From contig JANQPG010000002.1 in the NCBI GenBank assembly GCA_028289545.1, positions 1 through 64,000 on the forward strand: a DNA stretch of 64,000 nt. The letters are read 5' to 3'. This stretch comes from Woeseiaceae bacterium. GTDB taxonomy: Bacteria > Pseudomonadota > Gammaproteobacteria > Steroidobacterales > Woeseiaceae. Each line of letters begins with the position of its first letter. Within the stretch, counting starts at the first letter, position 1. The notes below the pieces were generated by a model. It had not been told where the DNA came from. It was given only the letters and a program-made list of their open reading frames with translations, and did no database searches. Made by a program: the position numbers and the translations under genes. Positions 19,120 through 29,263 of this stretch are shown here, one piece after another.

Positions 19120-20220
19120 TCAAGCGCAAGAATCAAAAAACGAACACATTACGGGCCGGAAGGCATCCATGTCGACGAGGAACGAATCATGCCCGCGAAT
19201 ACAGTCGAGCTCGACGTAGCGGGTGTCGTGGCCCGCCGTCTCGAAGCCATCGGCGAGTTCGCGCTGCTGGTGCACGGGGAACAGGATGTCGGTGGTGACA
19301 CCAATGACGAGTACACGCTCCAGCTCCATGCGCTTGAATCCCACCTCCAGCGAGCCGCCGTGTTCGGCGAGATCAAAAAGATCGGAAGCGTGCGACAGGT
19401 ACAGATAGCAGTTCGGATCGAACTGCCCCGTAAACTTCTGCGCGTGACTTTCGAGGTACGACTCCACGGAAAACTCGATCTGGAACGGATCGCCGGGCTT
19501 GCCTTCCGAGGTCGTGCGTTCGCGTCCGAAGCGCTGTATCCATTCCTCCGGTGAGCGATAGGTAATCATGCCGAGCTTGCGCGCCAGCCGCTGACCGGTA
19601 ATCGGCGACTTATCGTCCGTGTAGTTGCCGTTGTTCCAGTAGGGGTCGGTGCGAACAATTTCACGCTGCAGAGAACGTACCGCAATCGAAAACGGCAGCG
19701 CGCGTGCAGCCGACGAGATCGACACGAAGCCGCGGGTCTTGCCCGGATGCCGGGCGCAGAACGCAAGCCCGGTCATGCCACCCATCGAACAGCCGACCAC
19801 GGAGTGCAGCACATCGACACCCAGGTGACGCACAACTTCCCAGGCCGTGTCGGCCACGTCCTCGAGCGTCAGCACGGGAAAACTCAGCCGATAGACTTCA
19901 CCGGTTTTGGGATCGACGGAGGCGGGCCCCGTCGAGCCAAAGCAGCTGCCGAGCGAATTCACGCAAATGACGTAGTAGCGATCGGTATCGAGCGGCAGAC
20001 CGGAACCAATCATGTCTTCCCACCAGCCGGCGCTTTGATCGTCTGCCGACGACGACGCATGCGCCGACGGCGACAGCCCCGTAAAAATGAGGATCGCGTT
20101 GTCCCGCTCGTCGTTTAGCGTGCCCCAGGTTTCATAAGCGAGCGTGGGCGATTCCAGCACACCCCCGCGATGCATCGTGAAGGCTCCGTCCAGAGTCAGG
20201 TGTTGGCGGGCATCCGTCAT
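19120..20220 (-). CDS. metX: MetX-family homoserine (or serine) O-acyltransferase
   Basis: 366 aa, alpha/beta-hydrolase fold. Nucleophile Ser145 is in GCSMGGM, the acid in TTDILFP, and the histidine in GHDSF near the C-terminus. MetX proteins acylate homoserine for methionine synthesis. The substrate loop GSTGPASVDPKTGEVYRLSFP differs from the common GPSSINP form and resembles members reported to use serine or succinyl-CoA, so the exact reaction is open. It follows der at 18 bases on the same strand. No SAM riboswitch is possible in that gap. Confidence 0.85.
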   Translation of the reverse strand: MTDARQHLTLDGAFTMHRGGVLESPTLAYETWGTLNDERDNAILIFTGLSPSAHASSSADDQSAGWWEDMIGSGLPLDTDRYYVICVNSLGSCFGSTGPASVDPKTGEVYRLSFPVLTLEDVADTAWEVVRHLGVDVLHSVVGCSMGGMTGLAFCARHPGKTRGFVSISSAARALPFSIAVRSLQREIVRTDPYWNNGNYTDDKSPITGQRLARKLGMITYRSPEEWIQRFGRERTTSEGKPGDPFQIEFSVESYLESHAQKFTGQFDPNCYLYLSHASDLFDLAEHGGSLEVGFKRMELERVLVIGVTTDILFPVHQQRELADGFETAGHDTRYVELDCIRGHDSFLVDMDAFRPVMCSFFDSCA

Positions 20221-20238
20221 GACTGTCTACTTCCCGGT

Positions 20239-21639
20239 CTACTTCTTGTGGTGTTTCATCAGACGCTTGCGCCGCCGCTCTTGCCGCGGGGTCAGCTTGT
20301 TGCGCCGTCCCTTGTAGGGATTATCGCTGGTTTTGAAGCTCAGGCGCACGGGCGTGCCTTTGAGACGAAACGCCTTACGGAAACGGTTGACGAGGTAACG
20401 CCGGTACGCCTCGGGCAGCCGTTCGGTCTGATTCCCGTGGATCACGATGACCGGCGGGTTGCGCCCGCCCTGGTGCGCATAGCGCAGCCGGATGCGGCGG
20501 CCACGTACGAGCGGCGGCGGATGTGCCGTCACGGCCGCTTCAAGTTCGCTCGTCAGTGCGGTCGTCGGCATATCGCGGAGCGCCGCCTCGACGGCGCGGC
20601 CGGCGGCAGGCAACAAGTCGCCGACGGCGGTGCCGTGCAGCGCGGAAATATTGATCCGCTCGGCAAAATCGAGAAACGGCAGTCGCCGCTCGAGATCGTC
20701 GCGCACCTTGTGGCGGTCGTCCACCGACATCCCGTCCCATTTGTTGACCACGACAACCAGTGCTCTTCCGCGCTCGACGATCAACCCAAGCAGGCTGACA
20801 TCCTGTTCCGTCACACCCTCGTGTGCGTCGATGACGGCCAGCACGACCTGCGCCTGCTCGATCGCCTGCAGCGCCTTGATGATGCTGAACTTCTCGATGG
20901 CCTCGTGTACGCGTGCCTTGCGCCGGATACCGGCCGTGTCGATCAGGAGGTAGTTCTGTCCGTCGCGCTCGAACGGTATCGCGACGCTGTCGCGCGTTGT
21001 GCCCGGCTGATCGTAGACGACGACCCGCTCTTCGCCGAGCAGCCGGTTCACGAGCGTGGATTTGCCGACGTTCGGCCGGCCAACCACCGCGATACGCAGC
21101 TGCCGGTCGTCTTCCGCTTCGTCGTCCTCGTCGGCTTTCTCCGACTCGTCGACAAAATCTTGGAGCGCCGCATCGATGAGCGCAGTGATACGGTCGCCAT
21201 GCGCAGCCGAGACGGCAACCGGCTGGCCGAGGCCCAATGCATGAAACTCGCTCGATACGATGTCCTGGTCGAGACCTTCAGCCTTGTTGACGGCCAGCCA
21301 CGCGCGTTTGGCGTGCCTGCGAGCCAGCGAAGCGACGTGCTCGTCCGCGGCGGTCAAACCCTCTCGCCCGTCGACCAGCACGATCGCAACATCGGCTTCC
21401 TCGAGCGCGCGCACGGACTGTTCGACCATACGTTCGTCAATGCCGGTCTCACCGCCGGCAACACCGCCGGTATCGATGACCAGGTAAGGACAGGGGCCGA
21501 GTTTGCCGTAGCCGTACTGGCGATCGCGGGTCAGCCCCGGGTAGTCGGCAACCAGCGCGTCGCGTGACCGCGTCAGGCGATTGAACAGCGTGGACTTACC
21601 GACGTTCGGTCGGCCTATCAGCGCGACAACCGGAAGCAT
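20239..21639 (-). CDS. der: Ribosome-associated GTPase Der (EngA)
   Basis: 466 aa with two tandem GTPase domains, each with a [10 protein letters not shown]-loop (about residues 8-16 and 180-190), a DTGG or DTAG G3, and NKAE and NKWD G4 motifs, then the KH-like C-terminal domain and a basic tail. It is essential for maturation of the 50S subunit. It lies 38 bases downstream of bamB, the order found in E. coli. Confidence 0.98.
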   Translation of the reverse strand: MLPVVALIGRPNVGKSTLFNRLTRSRDALVADYPGLTRDRQYGYGKLGPCPYLVIDTGGVAGGETGIDERMVEQSVRALEEADVAIVLVDGREGLTAADEHVASLARRHAKRAWLAVNKAEGLDQDIVSSEFHALGLGQPVAVSAAHGDRITALIDAALQDFVDESEKADEDDEAEDDRQLRIAVVGRPNVGKSTLVNRLLGEERVVVYDQPGTTRDSVAIPFERDGQNYLLIDTAGIRRKARVHEAIEKFSIIKALQAIEQAQVVLAVIDAHEGVTEQDVSLLGLIVERGRALVVVVNKWDGMSVDDRHKVRDDLERRLPFLDFAERINISALHGTAVGDLLPAAGRAVEAALRDMPTTALTSELEAAVTAHPPPLVRGRRIRLRYAHQGGRNPPVIVIHGNQTERLPEAYRRYLVNRFRKAFRLKGTPVRLSFKTSDNPYKGRRNKLTPRQERRRKRLMKHHKK

Positions 21640-21677
21640 GATCTACGGCTGACAGGCCTCGGCGCAACGCGGGCGTG

Positions 21678-22913
21678 TCAGGCGCCCTCGTCTTCGCTGG
21701 CGTTGTCCTCGGCAGTATCGTCAGCAATGTCGGGCGCGCGGCCCCGCCGGCGCTTGGGCTCCTCGACGGCAAACGCCGCCAGCGAGCCCGAATCGCTTTG
21801 CACATACAGGCGATTCGCGATGACCAGAGGCTCGCTGCTGATCGCCTTCTTGCCGAACCGCACGCGCGCCGCCATTTCGCCGTCCACGTTCGACATGAAG
21901 TGCAGGTAACCTTCGAAATCGCCCATTACCACCGTCGTGTAGAACGGTACCGGCAGCGTCGGCCATCGTCGGAGGAGTGCATCCTGTCGCCACGATTCCG
22001 AACCCGTGCGGCGCACGAGTGCAATCACTTCGCCGTCTTCGCTGGTGGTGTACAGGTTGCTCCAGTCTGCTGCGACACCGACGTAGGTCGAGATTTCCTG
22101 CTGCCACAGAACCTGCCCCGACTCGGCCGCAATCGAGGCCAATGAGCCCTGGTAGCCCGCCGCATAAATATCCTGGCCAACCACCGCCATGCGGCCGTCG
22201 ATATCCGACAGGCGCTCCAGATCGGAGCGACCCGAGGGCGGCGACAACATCGACTCCCAGTCGACGTCGCCGCTGGCTGCATCGATCGCCATGAGCCGGC
22301 CGTTGTCGAAACCGGCTACGACGCTGCTGCCGATGACAACGGGCGTCGCACTGCCGCGCAAGGTCAGTGCCGGTGTGCTTTGTTCAATCGTCCAGCGGGG
22401 CGCGCCGTCGAACACGGACACCGCGCGCAGGCGGTTGTCGATCGTCTGCACGACGACAAGTTCGTCGTGCACGAGCGGTACGGCCAGCGACTCACCGTCA
22501 ATATCGGTGCGCCAGCGCTCAGTGCCGTCCGCGGCGTTCAGCGCGACCAGAATCCCGTCGGAGCCCATGACGGCGACGAGTCCGCCACCCACGCCCGGGC
22601 CCGCCGTCAGGTCGATTTCCAGATCTTTGCGCCAGATCCGTTTGCCGGATTCGGGATCGAGCGCATGCACCTTGCCGTCCACGCTCGCGGCATACAGACG
22701 CTCGCTGTCGCCGGCCGGTCTCAAGGCAACACGAAGAAAATCGGATTCTTTGCCAAGGTCCGTCGACCACAGTCGCTTGATCCTGAGATTCGGCTCGAAG
22801 GACTGTAGCTCCGCGGGTTTGAGCTCGTCGTCGTCCTTGCCGGAGAACAGGCCGCAACCTGCAAGCGACGCTGACAGCAGCAGCAATAAGAGAGAGCGCC
22901 CCGCCCTCATCAC
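21678..22913 (-). CDS. bamB: Outer membrane assembly lipoprotein BamB
   Basis: 411 aa. The signal ends in lipobox LAGC at residues 17-20, followed by an acidic linker and a PQQ-like eight-bladed beta-propeller with repeated GxVxALDxxxGxxxW elements (for example KVHALDPESGKRIWR). BamB helps the BAM complex insert outer membrane proteins. The C-terminus carries an unusual acidic, arginine-preceded tail (KRRRGRAPDI...DEGA). Its ATG overlaps the yfgM stop by 4 bases. Confidence 0.96.
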   Translation of the reverse strand: MMRAGRSLLLLLLSASLAGCGLFSGKDDDELKPAELQSFEPNLRIKRLWSTDLGKESDFLRVALRPAGDSERLYAASVDGKVHALDPESGKRIWRKDLEIDLTAGPGVGGGLVAVMGSDGILVALNAADGTERWRTDIDGESLAVPLVHDELVVVQTIDNRLRAVSVFDGAPRWTIEQSTPALTLRGSATPVVIGSSVVAGFDNGRLMAIDAASGDVDWESMLSPPSGRSDLERLSDIDGRMAVVGQDIYAAGYQGSLASIAAESGQVLWQQEISTYVGVAADWSNLYTTSEDGEVIALVRRTGSESWRQDALLRRWPTLPVPFYTTVVMGDFEGYLHFMSNVDGEMAARVRFGKKAISSEPLVIANRLYVQSDSGSLAAFAVEEPKRRRGRAPDIADDTAEDNASEDEGA

Positions 22914-23686
22914 TCGCCCCCCTCGGCCGGGGTTTCCTCTTGCTCATCGGCCGACGCCTCTTCGCCGGAGTCAGTGTCCGGCGATTGTTCGGCTTCCGTT
23001 TCGCCGGCTTCCGCGGCCTCAGCCACGGGCGCAACCGTTCCGGCATCCTCGCTGTCCAACGTCTCTGGCTCGGCGGGCGGGAGATCGAGCAGCTTGAGCT
23101 GCAGGAACGTCGCATCGAGCGTCTGCCCGTTATCGGCCAGCGCGACGAGATAGGCCTCGCGGGCCTCGTCGAAACGCGACAACGCCACCAGTGCGTCACC
23201 GCGCGCCTCAGCGTAGCGGGCCGTAAAACCGGTGCTATCCTCGCCGTCCAGCAAGGTCAGCACTTCCTCGTACTTTTCCTGGTACTGCAGCACCTTCGCC
23301 AGCCTGACACGGGCCACGGCCGACAACTCTGCGCTTTGTGAGCTGTCGACGACCACCTTGAGTGCGTCGGCCGCTTCCTTGTCGCGGCTGTTGTCCATGT
23401 AGAGGCGCGCCAGCGCAAGCTTCGACTGCAGCGCGTACAGGCTGTTGCCGTGCTCCGCCGACAACACACCGGCAACCCGCTCCGCGTCGTCGAGATCGCC
23501 CTCGGCGACATGGTTCGCCAGTTCGTCGTACAGTACCGACGCGGCAATTTCGCTGTTTGCGGTCGTGCTCTTGTAGTAGCTCCAGCCAAACAGCGACAGA
23601 GCGCCGATGACGATGCCGCTCAGCACGTAATTACCGTACTGCGACCACCACGCCCGGATATCCTCGAGCTGTTCCTTTTCTTCCAC
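22910..23686 (-). CDS. yfgM: YfgM-like ancillary SecYEG translocon subunit
   Basis: 258 aa. A short cytoplasmic N-terminus (EEKEQLEDIRAWWSQYG) is followed by one membrane helix (about residues 18-38) and TPR-like helices to about residue 200. This is the TPR_21 family, which in E. coli associates with PpiD and SecYEG. The last 45 residues are an acidic low-complexity tail longer than in E. coli. Its stop overlaps the bamB start (ATGA), and it lies two bases after hisS. Confidence 0.92.
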   Translation of the reverse strand: MEEKEQLEDIRAWWSQYGNYVLSGIVIGALSLFGWSYYKSTTANSEIAASVLYDELANHVAEGDLDDAERVAGVLSAEHGNSLYALQSKLALARLYMDNSRDKEAADALKVVVDSSQSAELSAVARVRLAKVLQYQEKYEEVLTLLDGEDSTGFTARYAEARGDALVALSRFDEAREAYLVALADNGQTLDATFLQLKLLDLPPAEPETLDSEDAGTVAPVAEAAEAGETEAEQSPDTDSGEEASADEQEETPAEGGE

Positions 23687-23688
23687 GG

Positions 23689-24960
23689 CTATGTTCTACC
23701 CAGTTTTTCCGCCAGCACACGCGCCAGCTCGTCCAGCGCAACCGGGACCTGCTCGTCCTGGCTGCGTAAAGGTTTTAGTCCCGCCTTTGCTTCGGCGAGT
23801 TCCTTCTCGCCCAAGAGCAGCGCATATTCGGCGCCGCTCTTATCAGCACGTTTCATCTGCGATTTGAAGCTGCCGCCCCCCAGATTCAGTTCCAGGCGAA
23901 TGCCGTCCAGTTCATCGCGCAGACGCTCGACCAGCGCAAACGCCTCTCGTTCGGCCGCGTCGCCAAGCGCCGCGACGTACACGTCGGGCCGGCTTGCGGC
24001 CGTCTCTCCCCCGCACACCTCGTACAGCGCCACAAATCGTTCGATGCCCATTGCCCAGCCGATGGCCGGCGTCGGCCGCCCGCCGAGTTTCTCGACAAGA
24101 CCGTCGTAGCGCCCTCCCGAACACACAGCGCCCTGCGACCCGAGTGCGTCCGTAACCCATTCGAATACGGTCCGATTGTAGTAATCGAGCCCCCGCACAA
24201 GCCGCGGATTCACCCGGTACGTCGCGCCGGCGGCATCGAGCAGTCCGCGGAGCGTCTCGAAATGATCCCTCGAGGCGTCGTCCAGGTAGTCGAGCATAAC
24301 CGGGGCCGCAGCAACGATCGGCTGCATGTCCGGGTTTTTACTGTCCAGGATACGCAACGGGTTCTGATCGAGCCGGCGAATACTATCCTGATCGAGGTCG
24401 TTTTTCACGCCCGAGAAGTGGGCAACCAACGCCTCCCGGTAGTGTCCGCGAGACTCCGCGTCACCCAGCGAGTTGATCTCGAGTTCGAGCCGCGAGATCC
24501 CCAGCGCACGCCAAATCCTGGCGCTCATGAGAATCATCTCTGCATCGATATCGGGGCCGGCGTAGCCCAGCGCCTCGACGTCGAACTGGTGAAACTGACG
24601 ATAGCGGCCCTTTTGCGGCTTCTCGTAGCGGAACATCGGCCCCGTCGTCCACAGCTTCTGCCGTTGATTGTGCAGGAGGCCGTTGGTTATCCCAGCGCGA
24701 ACCATGCCGGCCGTGGCTTCCGGGCGCAGTGTCAGGCTTTCGCCGTTGCGGTCTTCGAAGCTGTACATCTCTTTTTCGACGATATCGGTCACTTCACCGA
24801 TAGAACGCCGGAATAGTTCGGTGTGCTCGAGGATCGGCAGGCGAATCTCACGATAGCCGTACGACTCGGCAATCTCCTCGAGCACCGCTTCGAGGTGCTG
24901 CCAGGTGCCCGACACGTCGGGCAATATATCGTTCATGCCACGAATGGCTCTGGGTTTCAC
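23689..24960 (-). CDS. hisS: Histidyl-tRNA synthetase
   Basis: 423 aa class II synthetase. The N-terminal [10 protein letters not shown] is the family hallmark; motif 2 is in [23 protein letters not shown], and [15 protein letters not shown] and [10 protein letters not shown] form the histidine site. The C-terminal anticodon-binding domain is at about residues 325-423. I chose GTG at 24960, with AGGA 10 bases upstream, which gives the conserved N-terminus; the open frame extends upstream into the rodZ end without support. No ispG lies between rodZ and hisS, unlike in E. coli. Confidence 0.97.
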   Translation of the reverse strand: MKPRAIRGMNDILPDVSGTWQHLEAVLEEIAESYGYREIRLPILEHTELFRRSIGEVTDIVEKEMYSFEDRNGESLTLRPEATAGMVRAGITNGLLHNQRQKLWTTGPMFRYEKPQKGRYRQFHQFDVEALGYAGPDIDAEMILMSARIWRALGISRLELEINSLGDAESRGHYREALVAHFSGVKNDLDQDSIRRLDQNPLRILDSKNPDMQPIVAAAPVMLDYLDDASRDHFETLRGLLDAAGATYRVNPRLVRGLDYYNRTVFEWVTDALGSQGAVCSGGRYDGLVEKLGGRPTPAIGWAMGIERFVALYEVCGGETAASRPDVYVAALGDAAEREAFALVERLRDELDGIRLELNLGGGSFKSQMKRADKSGAEYALLLGEKELAEAKAGLKPLRSQDEQVPVALDELARVLAEKLGRT

Positions 24961-24980
24961 GGTAGAAGATCCTGTACTTT

Positions 24981-25910
24981 TCAGGGCAGGCTCAGGCGTG
25001 CGGTGCGGCCACGCCGTTGCTCGGGCTGAATCTGATAGTCGCTGCCGTTCACGCGAACCTCGACCTGGTCGGCGCTGCCGAGCAGCACGGACAGCGGCGG
25101 TTCGCCGTCTACCTCGATGTTCGTGCCGGCGCGACCGAGCCCAAAAAACAGCCGTCGACCGGTCGCGTCGCTCACTTCGGTCCAACAGTCTTCGCCAAAG
25201 CTGAGGCTCAGCACGGTGCGCTCCGAAGCGGGTTCGGTCGCGCTCGCCGGCGCGGCATCCGCATCGTCGAGGGACACGCCCGAATCGGCCCCGGCAACAG
25301 CGCCGCCAGCGTCGTCGCCGGTTGTCGGCGACGCCGGCGCAGCCGCATCAAGCGGCCGATCGTCAGGCAGCTCTTCCGACTGACCGCTCTCGGCGGGAGA
25401 CAGCGCCGTATCCTCTGCGCCGAGCGAGGCACTGCCGCCGCTCGAGCCGGTATCGAGCTCCGCGGCCTCCTCCGGCGCGGGGCCGGTCGAGCGGGCGCTA
25501 CCCGACGTGAACCACCAGTAGGCGAACGCCGCCGCCAGCAGTATGAGTACAAGTGCAATCCAGGGCCCGGGGGAGAGTTCGCTGCCCGGTTTGCGGCGTT
25601 TACCCACAACAGGCGGCATGCCGGCGGCGCGGGTCAGCTCGTGGTAGTCGCCGAGAATGTCGCGCTCGTCGACGTCGACGAGTTCGGCGTACTTGCGCAG
25701 GTGCCCCTTCGCGAACACGGGCGCGCCAAGGACCTCGAAGTCGTTCTGCTCGAGCGCTCGCACTTTGTACTCGTCGAGGTGCAGCTCCTTGGCAATTTCG
25801 AGCAGCGCAATCTGCTGCGCTTCACGAGCCTCGCGCAACCGTTCGCCGCCGCGCGGACCGTTCTCGGCGTTCTCTTCCGTCTGCTTGTCGTTTTGCGCTT
25901 CGTCGTTCAT
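24981..25910 (-). CDS. rodZ: RodZ-like cell shape protein
   Basis: 309 aa. An N-terminal HTH_25 domain (residues about 22-95; [22 protein letters not shown]) is followed by a basic stretch KRRKPG, one membrane helix (about 118-136, [18 protein letters not shown]), a long acidic Ala/Ser/Asp linker, and a C-terminal DUF4115 beta domain beginning [15 protein letters not shown]. RodZ anchors MreB to the inner membrane. It sits between pilF and hisS, all on the minus strand. Confidence 0.95.
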   Translation of the reverse strand: MNDEAQNDKQTEENAENGPRGGERLREAREAQQIALLEIAKELHLDEYKVRALEQNDFEVLGAPVFAKGHLRKYAELVDVDERDILGDYHELTRAAGMPPVVGKRRKPGSELSPGPWIALVLILLAAAFAYWWFTSGSARSTGPAPEEAAELDTGSSGGSASLGAEDTALSPAESGQSEELPDDRPLDAAAPASPTTGDDAGGAVAGADSGVSLDDADAAPASATEPASERTVLSLSFGEDCWTEVSDATGRRLFFGLGRAGTNIEVDGEPPLSVLLGSADQVEVRVNGSDYQIQPEQRRGRTARLSLP

Positions 25911-25934
25911 GGGCTGTCCGGCCGGCGACTGCCT

Positions 25935-26702
25935 TCAACTCCTGTTGCGTTGCTCAATGCTGCGGGTCTCCGGAGCATCGGGAAAGTCTTTCAGGAGCTG
26001 GCCGTAGTATTCATCGCGTGCGCGCTCGTCTCCCAGCCGCGATTCGATCTCCCAGCCGAGTGCAAGCACACCCGCGGACGCACGGTTGCCGCTCAGGTAC
26101 CGTTGCAGGAACGCCCGCGCGCTCAGGTAATCCTCCGCCGAAAACTTGAGGATCGACATTTGCAGAAGCGCCTCGGCGTAGTTGCGGTTGCGTTCCAGCG
26201 CCTGGCGGAAATAGCTTTCCGCCGCCGCCAGATCCGGCCGTTGCGCCATGCACACACCGGCGTTGGTCAGCGTAATCTCCGCGTAGTCGTTCTCCGGCGC
26301 TCGGATGGCCCGGTCGAAATAGCGCTGGGCGTCGTAGTAGCGCTGCTTGCGGCACAGGTACACGGCGTAGGTGTTCAGCACATCAAAATTGCGCGGCGCC
26401 ACGCGCACGGCGGACTCATAAGAATCCTCCGCCAGGCGCTCGTTGCCGAGTGCCTCGTAGGTCAGCGCAAGCGTTGTCCAGGTCAGCGCGCGCGACGAGT
26501 CGAACTCGAGCGACTGCCTCAACCGATCCCGTGCCAGCTCGTAGTTGCCGTTGCGGTAGTACTGTGCGCCGAGCGTGTAATGCGACTGCGCCGCGGCCCC
26601 CGGGGTCGGCTTGGGCTTCTCCGGGCCGGAGGTGGTGGAAACGCAAGCGGCAACGCTGGCTGCCAGCAGTACGACCAGGCTGTTCCTGACAATGCTATTC
26701 AC
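25935..26702 (-). CDS. pilF: Type IV pilus pilotin PilF/PilW (TPR lipoprotein)
   Basis: 255 aa. The signal ends in VAAC (Cys20), followed by at least five TPR units from ALTWTTLALTYEALGNERLAEDSYESAV onward. PilF helps the PilQ secretin reach and multimerise in the outer membrane; the identification leans on the conserved position between rlmN and rodZ. The gap to rlmN is 24 bases, so it is in the same transcript. Confidence 0.92.
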   Translation of the reverse strand: MNSIVRNSLVVLLAASVAACVSTTSGPEKPKPTPGAAAQSHYTLGAQYYRNGNYELARDRLRQSLEFDSSRALTWTTLALTYEALGNERLAEDSYESAVRVAPRNFDVLNTYAVYLCRKQRYYDAQRYFDRAIRAPENDYAEITLTNAGVCMAQRPDLAAAESYFRQALERNRNYAEALLQMSILKFSAEDYLSARAFLQRYLSGNRASAGVLALGWEIESRLGDERARDEYYGQLLKDFPDAPETRSIEQRNRS

Positions 26703-26726
26703 GATATCGCTCTCACTGTTAGGCCC

Positions 26727-27875
26727 TCATAAGTTGATTTCCCGGGCCGGTTTACCGACGGCCGCCGGGCGCTTCGATGCCCTCGATGCGGCCTTTTCCC
26801 CGAGTCTATGCTGCACCCGATCGTTGACCCGACCGGCAAGCTGACCACAGGCGGCATCGATGTCGTCTCCTCGCGTCCTTCTCGTTGTGGTCACGACTCC
26901 GCGCTTCTTGAGGCGGTTCTGGAACAGCCGTATCGTCTCGGCCGCCGAGCGCTTGAAGCGCGTCCCGGGAAAAGGGTTGAACGGAATCAGGTTGATCTTC
27001 GCGGGCTTGCCGCCGAGCAGTGCCGCCAGCTCGTCGGCATGCGCGAGACTGTCGTTCACGCCGTTGAGCATGACGTACTCGAAAGTGATGAAGCGGTTGG
27101 TGTGTTTGCCGGCATAACTCCAGCAGGCGTCCAGCAGCTCCGAAATCGGATGCATCCGGTTGATGGGCACAAGGACGTCGCGCAGCGCATCGTTGGGGGC
27201 ATGCAGTGAGACAGCAAGCGACACGTTGCAATCGTCAGCCAGCTTCTGAATGTGCGGCACGATCCCGGAGGTGCTGACGGTCACTCGCCGGCGCGACAGG
27301 CCGAAGGCGTAGTCGGACAACAGGAGCTCGAGTACCGGCACGACGTTGCGGTAATTCGCGAGCGGCTCGCCCATGCCCATAAAGACAACGTTGCTGACCG
27401 CCGGTTCGCCGTTCGGCCTGGCCGGCAACGCGCGGTTGGCGTGCCACACCTGGCCGATAATCTCGGCGGCCGTCAGATTGCGGTTGAAACCCTGATGCCC
27501 GGTCGCACAGAACGCGCAATCCAATGCACAACCCACCTGTGACGAGATACACAGCGTTCCTCGGGAGGGCTCCGGGATGAACACGGTTTCGACGGACTGC
27601 CCGTTACCGCTGGCAAACAACCACTTGACGGTACCGTCCTCGGACGCATGCTGCGACTGGACCTCCGGCAGCGAAACGGTTGCCTGTTCGTCCAGTCGCG
27701 CCCTGAGCGCTTTGGACAGATCGGTCATCTCGAGAAAATCCGTTTCGCCGCGCTGGTAGATCCACTGCAACAGCTGGCGCGCGCGGAACGGTTTTTCGCC
27801 GATAGCCGCAAACCACTGCTCGAGCTCCATAGGCGAAAGCCCGAGCAGATTGGTTTTGGTTACGGCCTTGTCCAT
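26727..27875 (-). CDS. rlmN: Dual-specificity 23S rRNA/tRNA adenine-C2 methyltransferase RlmN
   Basis: 382 aa radical-SAM enzyme that methylates A2503 of 23S rRNA and A37 of some tRNAs. The CxxxCxxC cluster motif is in [12 protein letters not shown]. The N-terminal [29 protein letters not shown] and the conserved [10 protein letters not shown] are present; the second catalytic cysteine is expected near the C-terminal CGQL. The tail beyond it is about 35 residues, basic and longer than usual. Confidence 0.97.
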   Translation of the reverse strand: MDKAVTKTNLLGLSPMELEQWFAAIGEKPFRARQLLQWIYQRGETDFLEMTDLSKALRARLDEQATVSLPEVQSQHASEDGTVKWLFASGNGQSVETVFIPEPSRGTLCISSQVGCALDCAFCATGHQGFNRNLTAAEIIGQVWHANRALPARPNGEPAVSNVVFMGMGEPLANYRNVVPVLELLLSDYAFGLSRRRVTVSTSGIVPHIQKLADDCNVSLAVSLHAPNDALRDVLVPINRMHPISELLDACWSYAGKHTNRFITFEYVMLNGVNDSLAHADELAALLGGKPAKINLIPFNPFPGTRFKRSAAETIRLFQNRLKKRGVVTTTRRTRGDDIDAACGQLAGRVNDRVQHRLGEKAASRASKRPAAVGKPAREINL

Positions 27876-27914
27876 TGTCTTAGGGCATGTACTTGACGGC
27901 GCCCACGCGGCTCG

Positions 27915-28346
27915 TCACCGCGTACGCGGACAAACTCCGCCGTCGGCAAAGAAAAAGCGGATCTCGTTGGCGGCCGTCTCCGCCGCGTCGGAACCGTGTA
28001 CCACGTTTTCCTCGATGCTGGCCGCGTAGTCCGCGCGAATCGTTCCGGGATCGGCATCGGCTGGATTCGTGGCGCCCATGATCTCGCGGTTCTTCGCAAT
28101 CGCGGACTCTCCCTCGAGAACCTGCACGACAACCGGCCCCGACGTCATGTAGCTGACCAGATCGTTGAAGAACGGCCGCTCGCTGTGTACGGCATAGAAG
28201 CCCTCCGCCTGTTCCTTGCTCAGGTGCAGCATACGGGCGGCAACCACTTTGAGCCCGCTTTTTTCAAAGCGGCTAATGATTTCGCCAATCAGGTTTTTTT
28301 CTACGCCATCCGGCTTGATGATGGAGAGCGTTTGCTCTACGGCCAT
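27915..28346 (-). CDS. ndk: Nucleoside diphosphate kinase
   Basis: 143 aa, the usual size. It transfers phosphate between nucleoside tri- and diphosphates through a phospho-histidine, here in the NVVHGSDA motif. [10 protein letters not shown] at the N-terminus and [18 protein letters not shown] complete the signature. It lies 39 bases upstream of rlmN, as in E. coli. Confidence 0.98.
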   Translation of the reverse strand: MAVEQTLSIIKPDGVEKNLIGEIISRFEKSGLKVVAARMLHLSKEQAEGFYAVHSERPFFNDLVSYMTSGPVVVQVLEGESAIAKNREIMGATNPADADPGTIRADYAASIEENVVHGSDAAETAANEIRFFFADGGVCPRTR

Positions 28347-28472
28347 GCGAGGTTCCTCTGGATTTGGGGTCAGCGACCACTATCAAAAAAATGCCGGGAC
28401 AGCGGTGAGTGGGCCGCGCGGCCCACCAGGGCTACCCGGCTTGCATAAGCGGTTAATTTTACGCTGAAATCC

Positions 28473-28796
28473 CTACACGGTGAAGCTTTCGCCACAACCG
28501 CATTCGCCGGCGATGTTGGGATTCCTGAAGCTGAAGGCCTCATTGAGGCCGTTCTTGACGAAATCCACCTCCGTGCCGTCCACAAAGGGCAGTGCCTCGG
28601 AATCGACGACCACGGTAACCCCCTTGTCTTCGAAGACCACGTCGCCGTCGGCAACCGCATCCGCGTAATTCACGACGTAGGAGTAGCCCGAGCAGCCGGT
28701 TTTGGTGACGCCCAGCCGGAGGCCCACGCCGTGCCCGCGTTTATGGAGATATTGCTGCACCCGGCCCGCGGCCGAGTCGGTCAACGAAATTGCCAT
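28473..28796 (-). CDS. iscA: A-type Fe-S carrier protein IscA
   Basis: 107 aa. The three conserved cysteines are at the E. coli IscA positions: Cys35 in TGCSGYSY, and Cys99 and Cys101 in ECGCGES. It takes up iron or Fe-S clusters and passes them to apo-proteins. It follows the IscU-like gene by 84 bases. No hscB, hscA or fdx follows it; the next gene is ndk. Confidence 0.95.
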   Translation of the reverse strand: MAISLTDSAAGRVQQYLHKRGHGVGLRLGVTKTGCSGYSYVVNYADAVADGDVVFEDKGVTVVVDSEALPFVDGTEVDFVKNGLNEAFSFRNPNIAGECGCGESFTV

Positions 28797-28880
28797 GTGT
28801 TTGCGCTCCTCGAGAGCGTCGAATTGTACTAGAAGCAGTCTAAAAAGTCGGTGTGAACCACTCGTTTTTTTGGTCGGTTT

Positions 28881-29261
28881 CTACGAATCCTGCGTCCGGG
28901 ACAGACGCTCACCCAGCGCCCGCGCCGTGTCTTCGAGCACCAGAATGCGCCCGGTCTTGGCTACCGGGACAGCCAGCGCCTGCATGATTGCGGCCGGCTT
29001 GAATTCGCCAAGCGCCTCGACGGGCTTGCCCTCGATACTACGGCACAGCCACTCGCAGGCGGCAATCACGTGCGGACAGCCGCTTGCGCGAAAGCGCAGC
29101 TCGGTAATCAGGCCGCCCGCGACAACCGCGGACAGCCGGATTCGAACACCCTGCGCCTCTGTATAGACACTCGATCCCGTATCGGGTTCGCCGCCACTCG
29201 CAGCGACATGCTCGGGCGCCGCAAACAGCTTGCGGGTCAAGGTGCTGTAGGGGTCGTTCAT
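28881..29261 (-). CDS. IscU/NifU_N-like protein lacking two cluster ligands
   Basis: A 126-aa protein placed where iscU belongs, two bases after iscS. The core GLITELRFRASGCPHVIAACEW matches the middle of IscU, keeping the second ligand cysteine (Cys62). The first ligand motif (GACGD in IscU) has become a cysteine-free stretch (EPDTGSSVY), and the third (HCS) reads KTGRILVLEDTARAL. Only Cys62, Cys69 and Cys73 remain, all close together. It may be a regulatory or degenerate scaffold rather than a standard one. I chose ATG at 29261, after which similarity begins. Confidence 0.8.
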   Translation of the reverse strand: MNDPYSTLTRKLFAAPEHVAASGGEPDTGSSVYTEAQGVRIRLSAVVAGGLITELRFRASGCPHVIAACEWLCRSIEGKPVEALGEFKPAAIMQALAVPVAKTGRILVLEDTARALGERLSRTQDS

Positions 29262-29263
29262 GC

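Noticed and set aside
19120-20239. SAM riboswitch controlling metX
   Set aside because: The gene follows der by 18 bases, leaving no room for a riboswitch.
25017-26732. 571-codon open frame antisense to rodZ and pilF
   Set aside because: High GC gives long antisense frames; the minus strand carries two clear gene families with signal peptide, HTH and TPR motifs, and the antisense product matches nothing.
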